Source of the DNA: Hippophae tibetana
Lineage: Eukaryota > Streptophyta > Magnoliopsida > Rosales > Elaeagnaceae
Direction of reading: 5' to 3'
DNA: 64,000 bases
Assembly: GCA_037013495.1 (NCBI GenBank)
Contig: CM072811.1
Span: 29,434,723 to 29,498,722 of the forward strand
Part shown: positions 20,440 to 34,900 of the stretch, piece by piece
Position numbering within the stretch: the stretch's first letter is position 1
How the letters are laid out: each line of letters opens with the position of its first letter
Notes under the pieces: generated by a model
Seen by the model: only the letters and a program-made list of their open reading frames with translations
The model's database searches: none
Told to the model about the DNA's origin: nothing
Position numbers and translations under genes: made by a program

Positions 20440-23400
20440 TGTGAACCAATAGGATTATTGTATTTGAGATTATGCTTTGTGAGATTAGAGTATAAGCGAA
20501 TTCAAATTTTAAATACTATGATGTAATAAATTTAATATTGATAGATTATTTATTAATATCGGAAAGTAATTTGCAACTAATTATTTTAGTAAATCCTAAA
20601 TATGTCAATTATTAAAATAACTTATTTTATATATTTTTTGTGGTATTCATAAACGACATTAAAAAGAAGGAGATGTTTTGGGTTTTTTATATCTTATCTT
20701 TTTTATTCATATTTTTCTTTATTTTAAAACTTTATTTCTTGTTTATTTGTGTTAACATTTTGAGACCAATATGGGGTTACATGAAACAAATTCAAAGAGA
20801 AAACACAAATTAAAACTCACCTTATTATTTAATATATGTACAATTTCTACGTGGTTCCTTTTCCTTAAAAAATATATATCTCGAAAATAACAAGTAGTGA
20901 TAAATAAAATAAATAATAAAAATGAATAGTACAAACTTTATACTATGACCCAATATACTTGTCAGAATTGGTTTAATATAGAACAAAAATTTAGGAAATA
21001 CTTTCCGAAGAAGTCATTTGCATTAAATTCATCCCTAAAAAGTGATTTCAAAATTTATTTGATAAATTTAATTGATGTGTAAAAATAATATTTTATTTCT
21101 TTATAAAATCCTTTGATTTGATTCCTTTCGTGAGATTAATATTATGCACTATTTTTAGCCGTTTTCATCTTTATAAATATGCCAAACTATTGTTTCATTT
21201 ATATACAAAAGCTCAATTCTATTAGAATTTTGAATTAATATTTGAACCAATAGGATTATTGTATTTGAGTTTATGCTTTGTGAGATTAGAGTATAAGCGA
21301 ATTCAAATTTTAAATACTATGATTTAATAAATTTAATATTGATAGATTATTTATTAATATCGGAAAGTAATTTGCAACTAATTATTTTAGTAAATCCTAA
21401 ATGTGTCGAATATTAGAATAACATATTTTATATATTTTTTGTTGTATTCATAAACGACATTAAAAAGAATGAGATGTTTTATATTTTTTATATCTTATCT
21501 TTTTTATTCATATTTTTCTTTATTTTAAAACTTTATTTCTGGTTTATTTGTGTTAACATTTAGAGACAAATATGGGGTTACGTGAAACAAATTCAAAGAG
21601 AAAACACAAATTAAAACTCACCTTATTATTTAATATATGTACAATTTCTACGTGGTTCCTTTTCCTTAAAAAATATATATCTCGAAAATAACAAGTAGTG
21701 ATAAATAAAATAAATAATAAAAATGAATAGTATAAACTTTATACTATGACCCAATATACTTGTCAGAATTGGTTTAATATAGAACAAAAATTTAGGAAAT
21801 ACTTTCCGAAGAAGTCATTTGCATTAAATTTATCCCTAAAAAGTGATTTCAAAATTTATTTGATAAATTTAATTGATGTGTAAAAATAATATTTTATTTC
21901 TTTATAAAATCCTTTGATTTTATTCCTTTCGTGAGATTAATATTATGCACTATTTTTAGCCGTTTTCATCTTTATAAATATGCCAAACTATTGTTTCATT
22001 TATATACAAAAGCTCAATTCTATTAGAATTTTGAATTAATATTTGAACCAATAGGATTATTGTATTTGAGTTTATGCTTTGTGAGATTAGAGTATAAGCG
22101 AATTCAAATTTTAAATACTATGATTTAATAAATTTAATATTGATAGATTATTTATTAATATCGGAAAGTAATTTGCAACTAATTATTTTAGTAAATCCTA
22201 AATGTGTCGAATATTAGAATAACATATTTTATATATTTTTTGTTGTATTCATAAACGACATTAAAAAGAATGAGATGTTTTATATTTTTTATATCTTATC
22301 TTTTTTATTCATATTTTTCTTTATTTTAAAACTTTATTTCTTGTTTATTTGTGTTAACATTTAGAGACAAATATGGGGTTACGTGAAACAAATTCAAAGA
22401 GAAAACACAAATTAAAACTCACCTTATTATTTAATATATGTACAATTTCTACGTGGTTCCTTTTCCTTAAAAAATATATATCTCGAAAATAACAAGTAGT
22501 GATAAATAAAATAAATAATAAAAATGAATAGTATAAACTTTATACTATGACCCAATATACTTGTCAGAATTGGTTTAATATAGAACAAAAATTTAGGAAA
22601 TACTTTCCGAAGAAGTCATTTGCATTAAATTTATCCCTAAAAAGTGATTTCAAAATTTATTTGATAAATTTAATTGATGTGTAAAAATAATATTTTATTT
22701 CTTTATAAAATCCTTTGATTTTATTCCTTTCGTGAGATTAATATTATGCATTATTTTTAGCCGTTTTCATCTTTATAAATATGCCAAACTATTGTTTCAT
22801 TTATATACAAAAGCTCAATTCTATTAGAATTTTGAATTAATATTTGAACCAATAGGATTATTGTATTTGAGTTTATGCTTTGTGAGATTAGAGTATAAGC
22901 GAATTCAAATTTTAAATACTATGATGTAATAAATTTAATATTGATAGATTATTTATTAATATCGGAAAGTAATTTGCAACTAATTATTTTAGTAAATCCT
23001 AAATGTGTCGAATATTAGAATAACATATTTTATATATTTTTTGTTGTATTCATAAACGACATTAAAAAGAATGAGATGTTTTATATTTTTTATATCTTAT
23101 CTTTTTGATGCATATTTTTCTTTATTTTAAAATTTTATTTCTTGTTTATTTGTGTTAACATTTGGAGACAAATATGGGGTTACGTGAAACAAATTCAAAG
23201 AGAAAACACAAATTAAAACTCACCTTATTATTTAATATATGTACAATTTCTACGTGGTTCCTTTTCCTTAAAAAATATATATCTCGAAAATAACAAGTAG
23301 TGATAAATAAAATAAATAATAAAAATGAATAGTACAAAGTATATACTATGACCCAATATACTTATTAGAATTGGTTTAATATAGAACAAAAATTTAGGAA

Positions 23401-26400
23401 ATACTTTCCGAAGAAGTCATTTGCATTAAATTCATCCCAAAAAAGTGATTTTCAAAATTTATTTGATAAATTTAATTGATGTGTAAAAATAATATTTTAT
23501 TTCTTTATAAAATCCTTTGATTTGATTCCTTTCGTGAGATTAATATTATGCACTATTTTTAGCCGTTTTCATCTTTATAAATATGCCAAACTATTGTTTC
23601 ATTTATATACAAAAGCTCAATTCTATTAGAATTTTGAATTAATATTTGAACCAATAGGATTATTGTATTTGAGTTTATGCTTTGTGAGATTAGAGTCTAA
23701 GCGAATTCAAATTTTAAATACTATGATTTACTAAATTTAATATTGATAGCTTATTTATTAAAATCGGAAAGTAATTTGCAACTAATTATTTTAGTAAATC
23801 CTAAATGTGTCGAATATTAGAATAACATATTTTATATATTTTTTGTTGTATTCATAAACGACATTAAAAAGAATGAGATGTTTTATATTTTTTATATCTT
23901 ATCTTTTTTATTCATATTTTTCTTTATTTTAAAACTTTATTTCTTGTTTATTTGTGTTAACATTTAGAGACAAATATGGGGTTACGTGAAACAAATTCAA
24001 AGAGAAAACACAAATTAAAACTCACCTTATTATTTAATATATGTACAATTTCTACGTGGTTCCTTTTCCTTAAAAAATATATATCTCGAAAATAACAAGT
24101 AGTGATAAATAAAATAAATAATAAAAATGAATAGTACAAACTTTATACTATGACCCAATATACTTGTCAGAATTGGTTTAATATAGAACAAAAATTTAGG
24201 AAATACTTTCCGAAGAAGTCATTTGCATTAAATTCATCCCTAAAAAGTGATTTCAAAATTTATTTGATAAATTTAATTGATGTGTAAAAATAATATTTTA
24301 TTTCTTTATAAAATCCTTTGATTTGATTCCTTTCGTGAGATTAATATTATGCACTATTTTTAGCCGTTTTCATCTTTATAAATATGCCAAACTATTGTTT
24401 CATTTATATACAAAAGCTCAATTCTATTAGAATTTTGAATTAATATTTGAACCAATAGGATTATTGTATTTGAGTTTATGCTTTGTGAGATTAGAGTATA
24501 AGCGAATTCAAATTTTAAATACTATGATTTAATAAATTTAATATTGATAGATTATTTATTAATATCGGAAAGTAATTTGCAACTAATTATTTTAGTAAAT
24601 CCTAAATGTGTCGAATATTAGAATAACATATTTTATATATTTTTTGTTGTATTCATAAACGACATTAAAAAGAATGAGATGTTTTATATTTTTTATATCT
24701 TATCTTTTTTATTCATATTTTTCTTTATTTTAAAACTTTATTTCTTGTTTATTTGTGTTAACATTTAGAGACAAATATGGGGTTACGTGAAACAAATTCA
24801 AAGAGAAAACACAAATTAAAACTCACCTTATTATTTAATATATGTACAATTTCTACGTGGTTCCTTTTCCTTAAAAAATATATATCTCGAAAATAACAAG
24901 TAGTGATAAATAAAATAAATAATAAAAATGAATAGTATAAACTTTATACTATGACCCAATATACTTGTCAGAATTGGTTTAATATAGAACAAAAATTTAG
25001 GAAATACTTTCCGAAGAAGTCATTTGCATTAAATTTATCCCTAAAAAGTGATTTCAAAATTTATTTGATAAATTTAATTGATGTGTAAAAATAATATTTT
25101 ATTTCTTTATAAAATCCTTTGATTTTATTCCTTTCGTGAGATTAATATTATGCACTATTTTTAGCCGTTTTCATCTTTATAAATATGCCAAACTATTGTT
25201 TCATTTATATACAAAAGCTCAATTCTATTAGAATTTTGAATTAATATGTGAACCAATAGGATTATTGTATTTGAGATTATGCTTTGTGAGATTAGAGTAT
25301 AAGCGAATTCAAATTTTAAATACTATGATGTAATAAATTTAATATTGATAGATTATTTATTAATATCGGAAAGTAATTTGCAACTAATTATTTTAGTAAA
25401 TCCTAAATATGTCGATTATTAAAATAACTTATTTTATATATTTTTTGTGGTATTCATAAACGACATTAAAAAGAAGGAGATGTTTTGGGTTTTTTATATC
25501 TTATCTTTTTTATTCATATTTTTCTTTATTTTAAAACTTTATTTCTTGTTTATTTGTGTTAACATTTTGAGACCAATATGGGGTTACATGAAACAAATTC
25601 AAAGAGAAAACACAAATTAAAACTCACCTTATTATTTAATATATGTACAATTTCTACGTGGTTCCTTTTCCTTAAAAAATATATATCTCGAAAATAACAA
25701 GTAGTGATAAATAAAATAAATAATAAAAATGAATAGTACAAACTTTATACTATGACCCAATATACTTGTCAGAATTGGTTTAATATAGAACAAAAATTTA
25801 GGAAATACTTTCCGAAGAAGTCATTTGCATTAAATTCATCCCTAAAAAGTGATTTCAAAATTTATTTGATAAATTTAATTGATGTGTAAAAATAATATTT
25901 TATTTCTTTATAAAATCCTTTGATTTGATTCCTTTCGTGAGATTAATATTATGCACTATTTTTAGCCGTTTTCATCTTTATAAATATGCCAAACTATTGT
26001 TTCATTTATATACAAAAGCTCAATTCTATTAGAATTTTGAATTAATATTTGAACCAATAGGATTATTGTATTTGAGTTTATGCTTTGTGAGATTAGAGTA
26101 TAAGCGAATTCAAATTTTAAATACTATGATTTAATAAATTTAATATTGATAGATTATTTATTAATATCGGAAAGTAATTTGCAACTAATTATTTTAGTAA
26201 ATCCTAAATGTGTCGAATATTAGAATAACATATTTTATATATTTTTTGTTGTATTCATAAACGACATTAAAAAGAATGAGATGTTTTATATTTTTTATAT
26301 CTTATCTTTTTTATTCATATTTTTCTTTATTTTAAAACTTTATTTCTGGTTTATTTGTGTTAACATTTAGAGACAAATATGGGGTTACGTGAAACAAATT

Positions 26401-27640
26401 CAAAGAGAAAACACAAATTAAAACTCACCTTATTATTTAATATATGTACAATTTCTACGTGGTTCCTTTTCCTTAAAAAATATATATCTCGAAAATAACA
26501 AGTAGTGATAAATAAAATAAATAATAAAAATGAATAGTATAAACTTTATACTATGACCCAATATACTTGTCAGAATTGGTTTAATATAGAACAAAAATTT
26601 AGGAAATACTTTCCGAAGAAGTCATTTGCATTAAATTTATCCCTAAAAAGTGATTTCAAAATTTATTTGATAAATTTAATTGATGTGTAAAAATAATATT
26701 TTATTTCTTTATAAAATCCTTTGATTTTATTCCTTTCGTGAGATTAATATTATGCACTATTTTTAGCCGTTTTCATCTTTATAAATATGCCAAACTATTG
26801 TTTCATTTATATACAAAAGCTCAATTCTATTAGAATTTTGAATTAATATTTGAACCAATAGGATTATTGTATTTGAGTTTATGCTTTGTGAGATTAGAGT
26901 ATAAGCGAATTCAAATTTTAAATACTATGATTTAATAAATTTAATATTGATAGATTATTTATTAATATCGGAAAGTAATTTGCAACTAATTATTTTAGTA
27001 AATCCTAAATGTGTCGAATATTAGAATAACATATTTTATATATTTTTTGTTGTATTCATAAACGACATTAAAAAGAATGAGATGTTTTATATTTTTTATA
27101 TCTTATCTTTTTTATTCATATTTTTCTTTATTTTAAAACTTTATTTCTTGTTTATTTGTGTTAACATTTAGAGACAAATATGGGGTTACGTGAAACAAAT
27201 TCAAAGAGAAAACACAAATTAAAACTCACCTTATTATTTAATATATGTACAATTTCTACGTGGTTCCTTTTCCTTAAAAAATATATATCTCGAAAATAAC
27301 AAGTAGTGATAAATAAAATAAATAATAAAAATGAATAGTATAAACTTTATACTATGACCCAATATACTTGTCAGAATTGGTTTAATATAGAACAAAAATT
27401 TAGGAAATACTTTCCGAAGAAGTCATTTGCATTAAATTTATCCCTAAAAAGTGATTTCAAAATTTATTTGATAAATTTAATTGATGTGTAAAAATAATAT
27501 TTTATTTCTTTATAAAATCCTTTGATTTTATTCCTTTCGTGAGATTAATATTATGCACTATTTTTAGCCGTTTTCATCTTTATAAATATGCCAAACTATT
27601 GTTTCATTTATATACAAAAGCTCAATTCTATTAGAATTTT
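20440..27640 (+). repeat. Segmental repeat at 4.8-kb spacing (about 6 monomers)
   Basis: Monomers headed by 'gagaccaatatgggg' plus 'ttacatgaaac' start at 20752 and 25559, 4,807 bp apart. Each is preceded by a tail with tatgtgaacc, ttgagattatgc and gaaggagatgttttggg. The next monomers (21553 and 26361, 22354 and 27162) also pair in order. The match starts inside a monomer (about 20440 and 25247) and ends inside one (about 27640), so the boundaries do not respect the monomer start. This is consistent with unequal exchange of a multi-monomer block. Confidence 0.7.
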
Positions 27641-27962
27641 GAATTAATATTTGAACCAATAGGATTATTGTATTTGAGTTTATGCTTTGTGAGATTAGAG
27701 TCTAAGCGAATTCAAATTTTAAATACTATGATTTACTAAATTTAATATTGATAGCTTATTTATTAAAATCGGAAAGTAATTTGCAACTAATTATTTTAGT
27801 AAATCCTAAATGTGTCGAATATTAGAATAACATATATTTATATATTTTTTGTTGTATTCATAAACGACATTAAAAAGAATGAGATGTTTTATATTTTTTA
27901 TATCTTATCTTTTTTATTCATATTTTTCTTTATTTTAAAACTTTATTTCTTGTTTATTTGTG
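27162..27962 (+). repeat. Chimeric satellite monomer
   Basis: The left half carries the markers of the monomer at 22354 (agtataaactttatac, ttatccctaaaaag, ttgattttattcc). The right half carries those of the monomer at 23155 (gagtctaag, gatagcttatttattaaaatc). The switch lies between about 27560 and 27700. The parallel block at 20752-25558 has both parents as separate neighbours, so one monomer length was probably removed by exchange within the array. Confidence 0.65.
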
Positions 27963-29329
27963 TTAACATTTAGAGACAAATATGGGGTTACGTGAAACAA
28001 ATTCAAAGAGAAAACACAAATTAAAACTCACCTTATTATTTAATATATGTACAATTTCTACGTGGTTCCTTTTCCTTAAAAAATATATATCTCGAAAATA
28101 ACAAGTAGTGATAAATAAAATAAATAATAAAAATGAATAGTACAAACTTTATACTATGACCCAATATACTTGTCAGAATTGGTTTAATATAGAACAAAAA
28201 TTTAGGAAATACTTTCCGAAGAAGTCATTTGCATTAAATTCATCCCTAAAAAGTGATTTCAAAATTTATTTGATAAATTTAATTGATGTGTAAAAATAAT
28301 ATTTTATTTCTTTATAAAATCCTTTGATTTGATTCCTTTCGTGAGATTAATATTATGCACTATTTTTAGCCGTTTTCATCTTTATAAATATGCCAAACTA
28401 TTGTTTCATTTATATACAAAAGCTCAATTCTATTAGAATTTTGAATTAATATTTGAACCAATAGGATTATTGTATTTGAGTTTATGCTTTGTGAGATTAG
28501 AGTATAAGCGAATTCAAATTTTAAATACTATGATTTAATAAATTTAATATTGATAGATTATTTATTAATATCGGAAAGTAATTTGCAACTAATTATTTTA
28601 GTAAATCCTAAATGTGTCGAATATTAGAATAACATATTTTATATATTTTTTGTTGTATTCATAAACGACATTAAAAAGAATGAGATGTTTTATATTTTTT
28701 ATATCTTAGCTTTTTTATTCATATTTTTCTTTATTTTAAAACTTTATTTCTGGTTTATTTGTGTTAACATTTAGAGACAAATATGGGGTTACGTGAAACA
28801 AATTCAAAGAGAAAACACAAATTAAAACTCACCTTATTATTTAATATATGTACAATTTCTACGTGGTTCCTTTTCCTTAAAAAATATATATCTCGAAAAT
28901 AACAAGTAGTGATAAATAAAATAAATAATAAAAATGAATAGTATAAACTTTATACTATGACCCAATATACTTGTCAGAATTGGTTTAATATAGAACAAAA
29001 ATTTAGGAAATACTTTCCGAAGAAGTCATTTGCATTAAATTTATCCCTAAAAAGTGATTTCAAAATTTATTTGATAAATTTAATTGATGTGTAAAAATAA
29101 TATTTTATTTCTTTATAAAATCCTTTGATTTTATTCCTTTCGTGAGATTAATATTATGCACTATTTTTAGCCGTTTTCATCTTTATAAATATGCCAAACT
29201 ATTGTTTCATTTATATACAAAAGCTCAATTCTATTAGAATTTTGAATTAATATTTGAACCAATAGGATTATTGTATTTGAGTTTATGCTTTGTGAGATTA
29301 GAGTATAAGCGAATTCAAATTTTAAATAC

Positions 29330-31720
29330 TATGATTTACTAAATTTAATATTGATAGCTTATTTATTAAAATCGGAAAGTAATTTGCAACTAATTATTTT
29401 AGTAAATCCTAAATGTGTCGAATATTAGAATAAAATATTTTATATATTTTTTGTTGTATTCATAAACGACATTAAAAAGAATGAGATGTTTTATATTTTT
29501 TATATCTTATCTTTTTTATTCATATTTTTCTTTATTTTAAAACTTTATTTCTTGTTTATTTGTGTTAACATTTAGAGACAAATATGGGGTTACGTGAAAC
29601 AAATTCAAAGAGAAAACACAAATTAAAACTCACCTTATTATTTAATATATGTACAATTTCTACGTGGTTCCTTTTCCTTAAAAAATATATATCTCGAAAA
29701 TAACAAGTAGTGATAAATAAAATAAATAATAAAAATGAATAGTAGAAACTTTATACTATGACCCAATATACTTGTCAGAATTGGTTTAATATAGAACAAA
29801 AATTTAGGAAATACTTTCCGAAGAAGTCATTTGCATTAAATTTATCCCTAAAAAGTGATTTCAAAATTTATTTGATAAATTTAATTGATGTGTAAAAATA
29901 ATATTTTATTTCTTTATAAAATCCTTTGATTTTATTCCTTTCGTGAGATTAATATTATGCACTATTTTTAGCCGTTTTCATCTTTATAAATATGCCAAAC
30001 TATTGTTTCATTTATATACAAAAGCTCAATTCTATTAGAATTTTGAATTAATATTTGAACCAATAGGATTATTGTATTTGAGTTTATGCTTTGTGAGATT
30101 AGAGTATAAGCGAATTCAAATTTTAAATACTATGATTTACTAAATTTAATATTGATAGCTTATTTATTAAAATCGGAAAGTAATTTGCAACTAATTATTT
30201 TAGTAAATCCTAAATGTGTCGAATATTAGAATAAAATATTTTATATATTTTTTGTTGTATTCATAAACGACATTAAAAAGAATGAGATGTTTTATATTTT
30301 TTATATCTTATCTTTTTTATTCATATTTTTCTTTATTTTAAAACTTTATTTCTTGTTTATTTGTGTTAACATTTAGAGACAAATATGGGGTTACGTGAAA
30401 CAAATTCAAAGAGAAAACACAAATTAAAACTCACCTTATTATTTAATATATGTACAATTTCTACGTGGTTCCTTTTCCTTAAAAAATATATATCTCGAAA
30501 ATAACAAGTAGTGATAAATAAAATAAATAATAAAAATGAATAGTAGAAACTTTATACTATGACCCAATATACTTGTCAGAATTGGTTTAATATAGAACAA
30601 AAATTTAGGAAATACTTTCCGAAGAAGTCATTTGCATTAAATTTATCCCTAAAAAGTGATTTCAAAATTTATTTGATAAATTTAATTGATGTGTAAAAAT
30701 AATATTTTATTTCTTTATAAAATCCTTTGATTTTATTCCTTTCGTGAGATTAATATTATGCACTATTTTTAGCCGTTTTCATCTTTATAAATATGCCAAA
30801 CTATTGTTTCATTTATATACAAAAGCTCAATTCTATTAGAATTTTGAATTAATATTTGAACCAATAGGATTATTGTATTTGAGTTTATGCTTTGTGAGAT
30901 TAGAGTATAAGCGAATTCAAATTTTAAATACTATGATTTACTAAATTTAATATTGATAGCTTATTTATTAAAATCGGAAAGTAATTTGCAACTAATTATT
31001 TTAGTAAATCCTAAATGTGTCGAATATTAGAATAAAATATTTTATATATTTTTTGTTGTATTCATAAACGACATTAAAAAGAATGAGATGTTTTATATTT
31101 TTTATATCTTATCTTTTTTATTCATATTTTTCTTTATTTTAAAACTTTATTTCTTGTTTATTTGTGTTAACATTTAGAGACAAATATGGGGTTACGTGAA
31201 ACAAATTCAAAGAGAAAACACAAATTAAAACTCACCTTATTATTTAATATATGTACAATTTCTACGTGGTTCCTTTTCCTTAAAAAATATATATCTCGAA
31301 AATAACAAGTAGTGATAAATAAAATAAATAATAAAAATGAATAGTAGAAACTTTATACTATGACCCAATATACTTGTCAGAATTGGTTTAATATAGAACA
31401 AAAATTTAGGAAATACTTTCCGAAGAAGTCATTTGCATTAAATTTATCCCTAAAAAGTGATTTCAAAATTTATTTGATAAATTTAATTGATGTGTAAAAA
31501 TAATATTTTATTTCTTTATAAAATCCTTTGATTTTATTCCTTTCGTGAGATTAATATTATGCACTATTTTTAGCCGTTTTCATCTTTATAAATATGCCAA
31601 ACTATTGTTTCATTTATATACAAAAGCTCAATTCTATTAGAATTTTGAATTAATATTTGAACCAATAGGATTATTGTATTTGAGTTTATGCTTTGTGAGA
31701 TTAGAGTATAAGCGAATTCA
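29330..31720 (+). repeat. Recently triplicated satellite unit (3 x about 801 bp)
   Basis: The private variants gaatagtagaaac (near 29740, 30540 and 31340) and gaataaaatattt (near 29430, 30230 and 31030) occur in three successive monomers and nowhere else that I saw. Copies are otherwise almost identical. Edges fall inside monomers, at about 550 bp from the landmark. Confidence 0.75.
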
Positions 31721-31967
31721 AATTTTAAATACTATGATGTAATAAATTTAATATTGATAGATTATTTATTAATATCGGAAAGTAATTTGCAACTAATTAT
31801 TTTAGTAAATCCTAAATGTGTCGAATATTAGAATAACATATTTTATATATTTTTTGTTGTATTCATAAACGACATTAAAAAGAATGAGATGTTTTATATT
31901 TTTTATATCTTATCTTTTTGATGCATATTTTTCTTTATTTTAAAACTTTATTTCTTGTTTATTTGTG

Positions 31968-34900
31968 TTAACATTTGGAGACAAATATGGGGTTACGTGA
32001 AACAAATTCAAAGAGAAAACACAAATTAAAACTCACCTTTTTATTTAATATATGTACAATTTCTACGTGGTTCCTTTTTCTTAAAAAATATATATCTCGA
32101 AAATAACAAGTAGTGATAAATAAAATAAATAATAAAAATGAATAGTACAAAGTATATACTATGACCCAATATACTTATTAGAATTGGTTTAATATAGAAC
32201 AAAAATTTAGGAAATACTTTCCGAAGAAGTCATTTGCATTAAATTCATCCCAAAAAAGTGATTTTCAAAATTTATTTGATAAATTTAATTGATGTGTAAA
32301 AATAATATCTTATTTCTTTATAAAATCCTTTGATTTGATTCCTTTCGTGAGATTAATATTATGCACTATTTTTAGCCGTTTTCATCTTTATAAATATGCC
32401 AAACTATTGTTTCATTTATATACAAAAGCTCAATTCTATTAGAATTTTGAATTAATATTTGAACCAATAGGATTATTGTATTTGAGTTTATGCTTTGTGA
32501 GATTAGAGTCTAAGCGAATTCAAATTTTAAATACTATGATTTACTAAATTTAATATTGATAGCTAATTTATTAAAATCGGAAAGTAATTTGCAACTAATT
32601 ATTTTAGTAAATCCTAAATATGTCGATTATTAAAATAACTTATTTTATATATTTTTTGTGGTATTCATAAACTAAATTAAAAAGAATGAGATGTTTTAGG
32701 TTTTTTATATCTTATCTTTTTGATTCATATTTTTCTTTATTTTAAAACTATATTTCTTGTTTATTTGTGTTAACATTTTGAGACAAATATGGGGTTACGT
32801 GAAACAAATTCAAAGAGAAAACACAAATTAAAACTCACCTTATTATTTAATATATGTACGATTTCTACGTGGTTCCTTTTCCTTAAAAAATATATATCTC
32901 GAAAATAACAAGTAGTGATAAATAAAATAAATGATAAAAATGAATAGTATAAACTTTATACTATGACCCAATATACTTGTTAGAATTGGTTTAATATAGA
33001 ACAAAAATTTAGGAAATACTTTCCGAAGAAGTCATTTGCATTAAATTTATCCCTAAAAAGTGATTTCAAAATTTATTTGATAAATTTAATTGATGTGTAA
33101 AAATAATATTTTATTTCTTTATAAAATCCTTTGATTTTATTCCTTTCGTGAGATTAATATTATGCACTATTTTTAGCCGTTTTCATCTTTATATATATGC
33201 CAAACTATTGTTTCATTTATATACAAAAGCTCAATTCTATTAGAATTTTGAATTAATATTTGAACCAATAGGATTATTGTATTTGAGTTTATGCTTTGTG
33301 AGATTAGAGTATAAGCGAATTCAAATTTTAAATACTATGATGTAATAAATTTAATATTGATAGATTATTTATTAATATCGGAAAGTAATTTGCAACTAAT
33401 TATTTTAGTAAATCCTAAATGTGTCGAATATTAGAATAACATATTTTATATATTTTTTGTTGTATTCATAAACGACATTAAAAAGAATGAGATGTTTTAT
33501 ATTTTTTATATCTTATCTTTTTGATTCATATTTTTCTTTATTTTAAAACTTTATTTCTAGTTTATTTGTGTTAACATTTTGAGACCAATATGGGGTTACA
33601 TTAAACAAATTCAAAGAGAAAACACAAATTAAAACTCATCTTTTTATTTAATATATGTACAATTTCTACGTGGTTCCTTTTCCTTAAAAAATATATATCT
33701 CGAAAATAACAAGTAGTGATAAATAAAATAAATAATAAAAATGAATAGAACAAACTTTATACTATGACCCAATATACTTGTCAGAATTGGTTTAATATAG
33801 AACAAAAATTTAGGAAATACTTTCCGAAGAATTCATTTGCATTAAATTCATCACTAAAAAGTGATTTCAAAATTTATTTGATAAATTTAATTGATGTGTA
33901 AAAATAATATTTTATTTCTTTATAAAATCCTTTGATTTGATTCCTTTCGTGAGATTAATATTATGCACTATTTTTAGCCGTTTTCATCTTTATAAATATG
34001 CCAAACTATTGTTTCATTTATATACAAAAGCTCAATTCTATTAGAATTTTGAATTAATATTTGAACCAATAGGATTATTGTATTTGAGTTTATGCTTTGT
34101 GAGATTAGAGTCTAAGCGAATTCAAATTTTAAATACTATGATTTACTAAATTTAATATTGATAGCTTATTTATTAAAATCGGAAAGTAATTTGCAACTAA
34201 TTATTTTAGTAAATCCTAAATATGTCGATTATTAAAATAACTTATTTTATATATTTTTTGTGGTATTCATAAACTAAATTAAAAAGAATGAGATGTTTTA
34301 GGTTTTTTATATCTTATCTTTTTGATTCATATTTTTCTTTATTTTAAAACTATATTTCTTGTTTATTTGTGTTAACATTTTGAGACAAATATGGGGTTAC
34401 GTGAAACAAATTCAAAGAGAAAACACAAATTAAAACTCACCTTATTATTTAATATATGTACGATTTCTACGTGGTTCCTTTTCCTTAAAAAATATATATC
34501 TCGAAAATAACAAGTAGTGATAAATAAAATAAATGATAAAAATGAATAGTATAAACTTTATACTATGACCCAATATACTTGTTAGAATTGGTTTAATATA
34601 GAACAAAAATTTAGGAAATACTTTCCGAAGAAGTCATTTGCATTAAATTTATCCCTAAAAAGTGATTTCAAAATTTATTTGATAAATTTAATTGATGTGT
34701 AAAAATAATATTTTATTTCTTTATAAAATCCTTTGATTTTATTCCTTTCGTGAGATTAATATTATGCACTATTTTTAGCCGTTTTCATCTTTATAAATAT
34801 GCCAAACTATTGTTTCATTTATATACAAAAGCTCAATTCTATTAGAATTTTGAATTAATATTTGAACCAATAGGATTATTGTATTTGAGTTTATGCTTTG

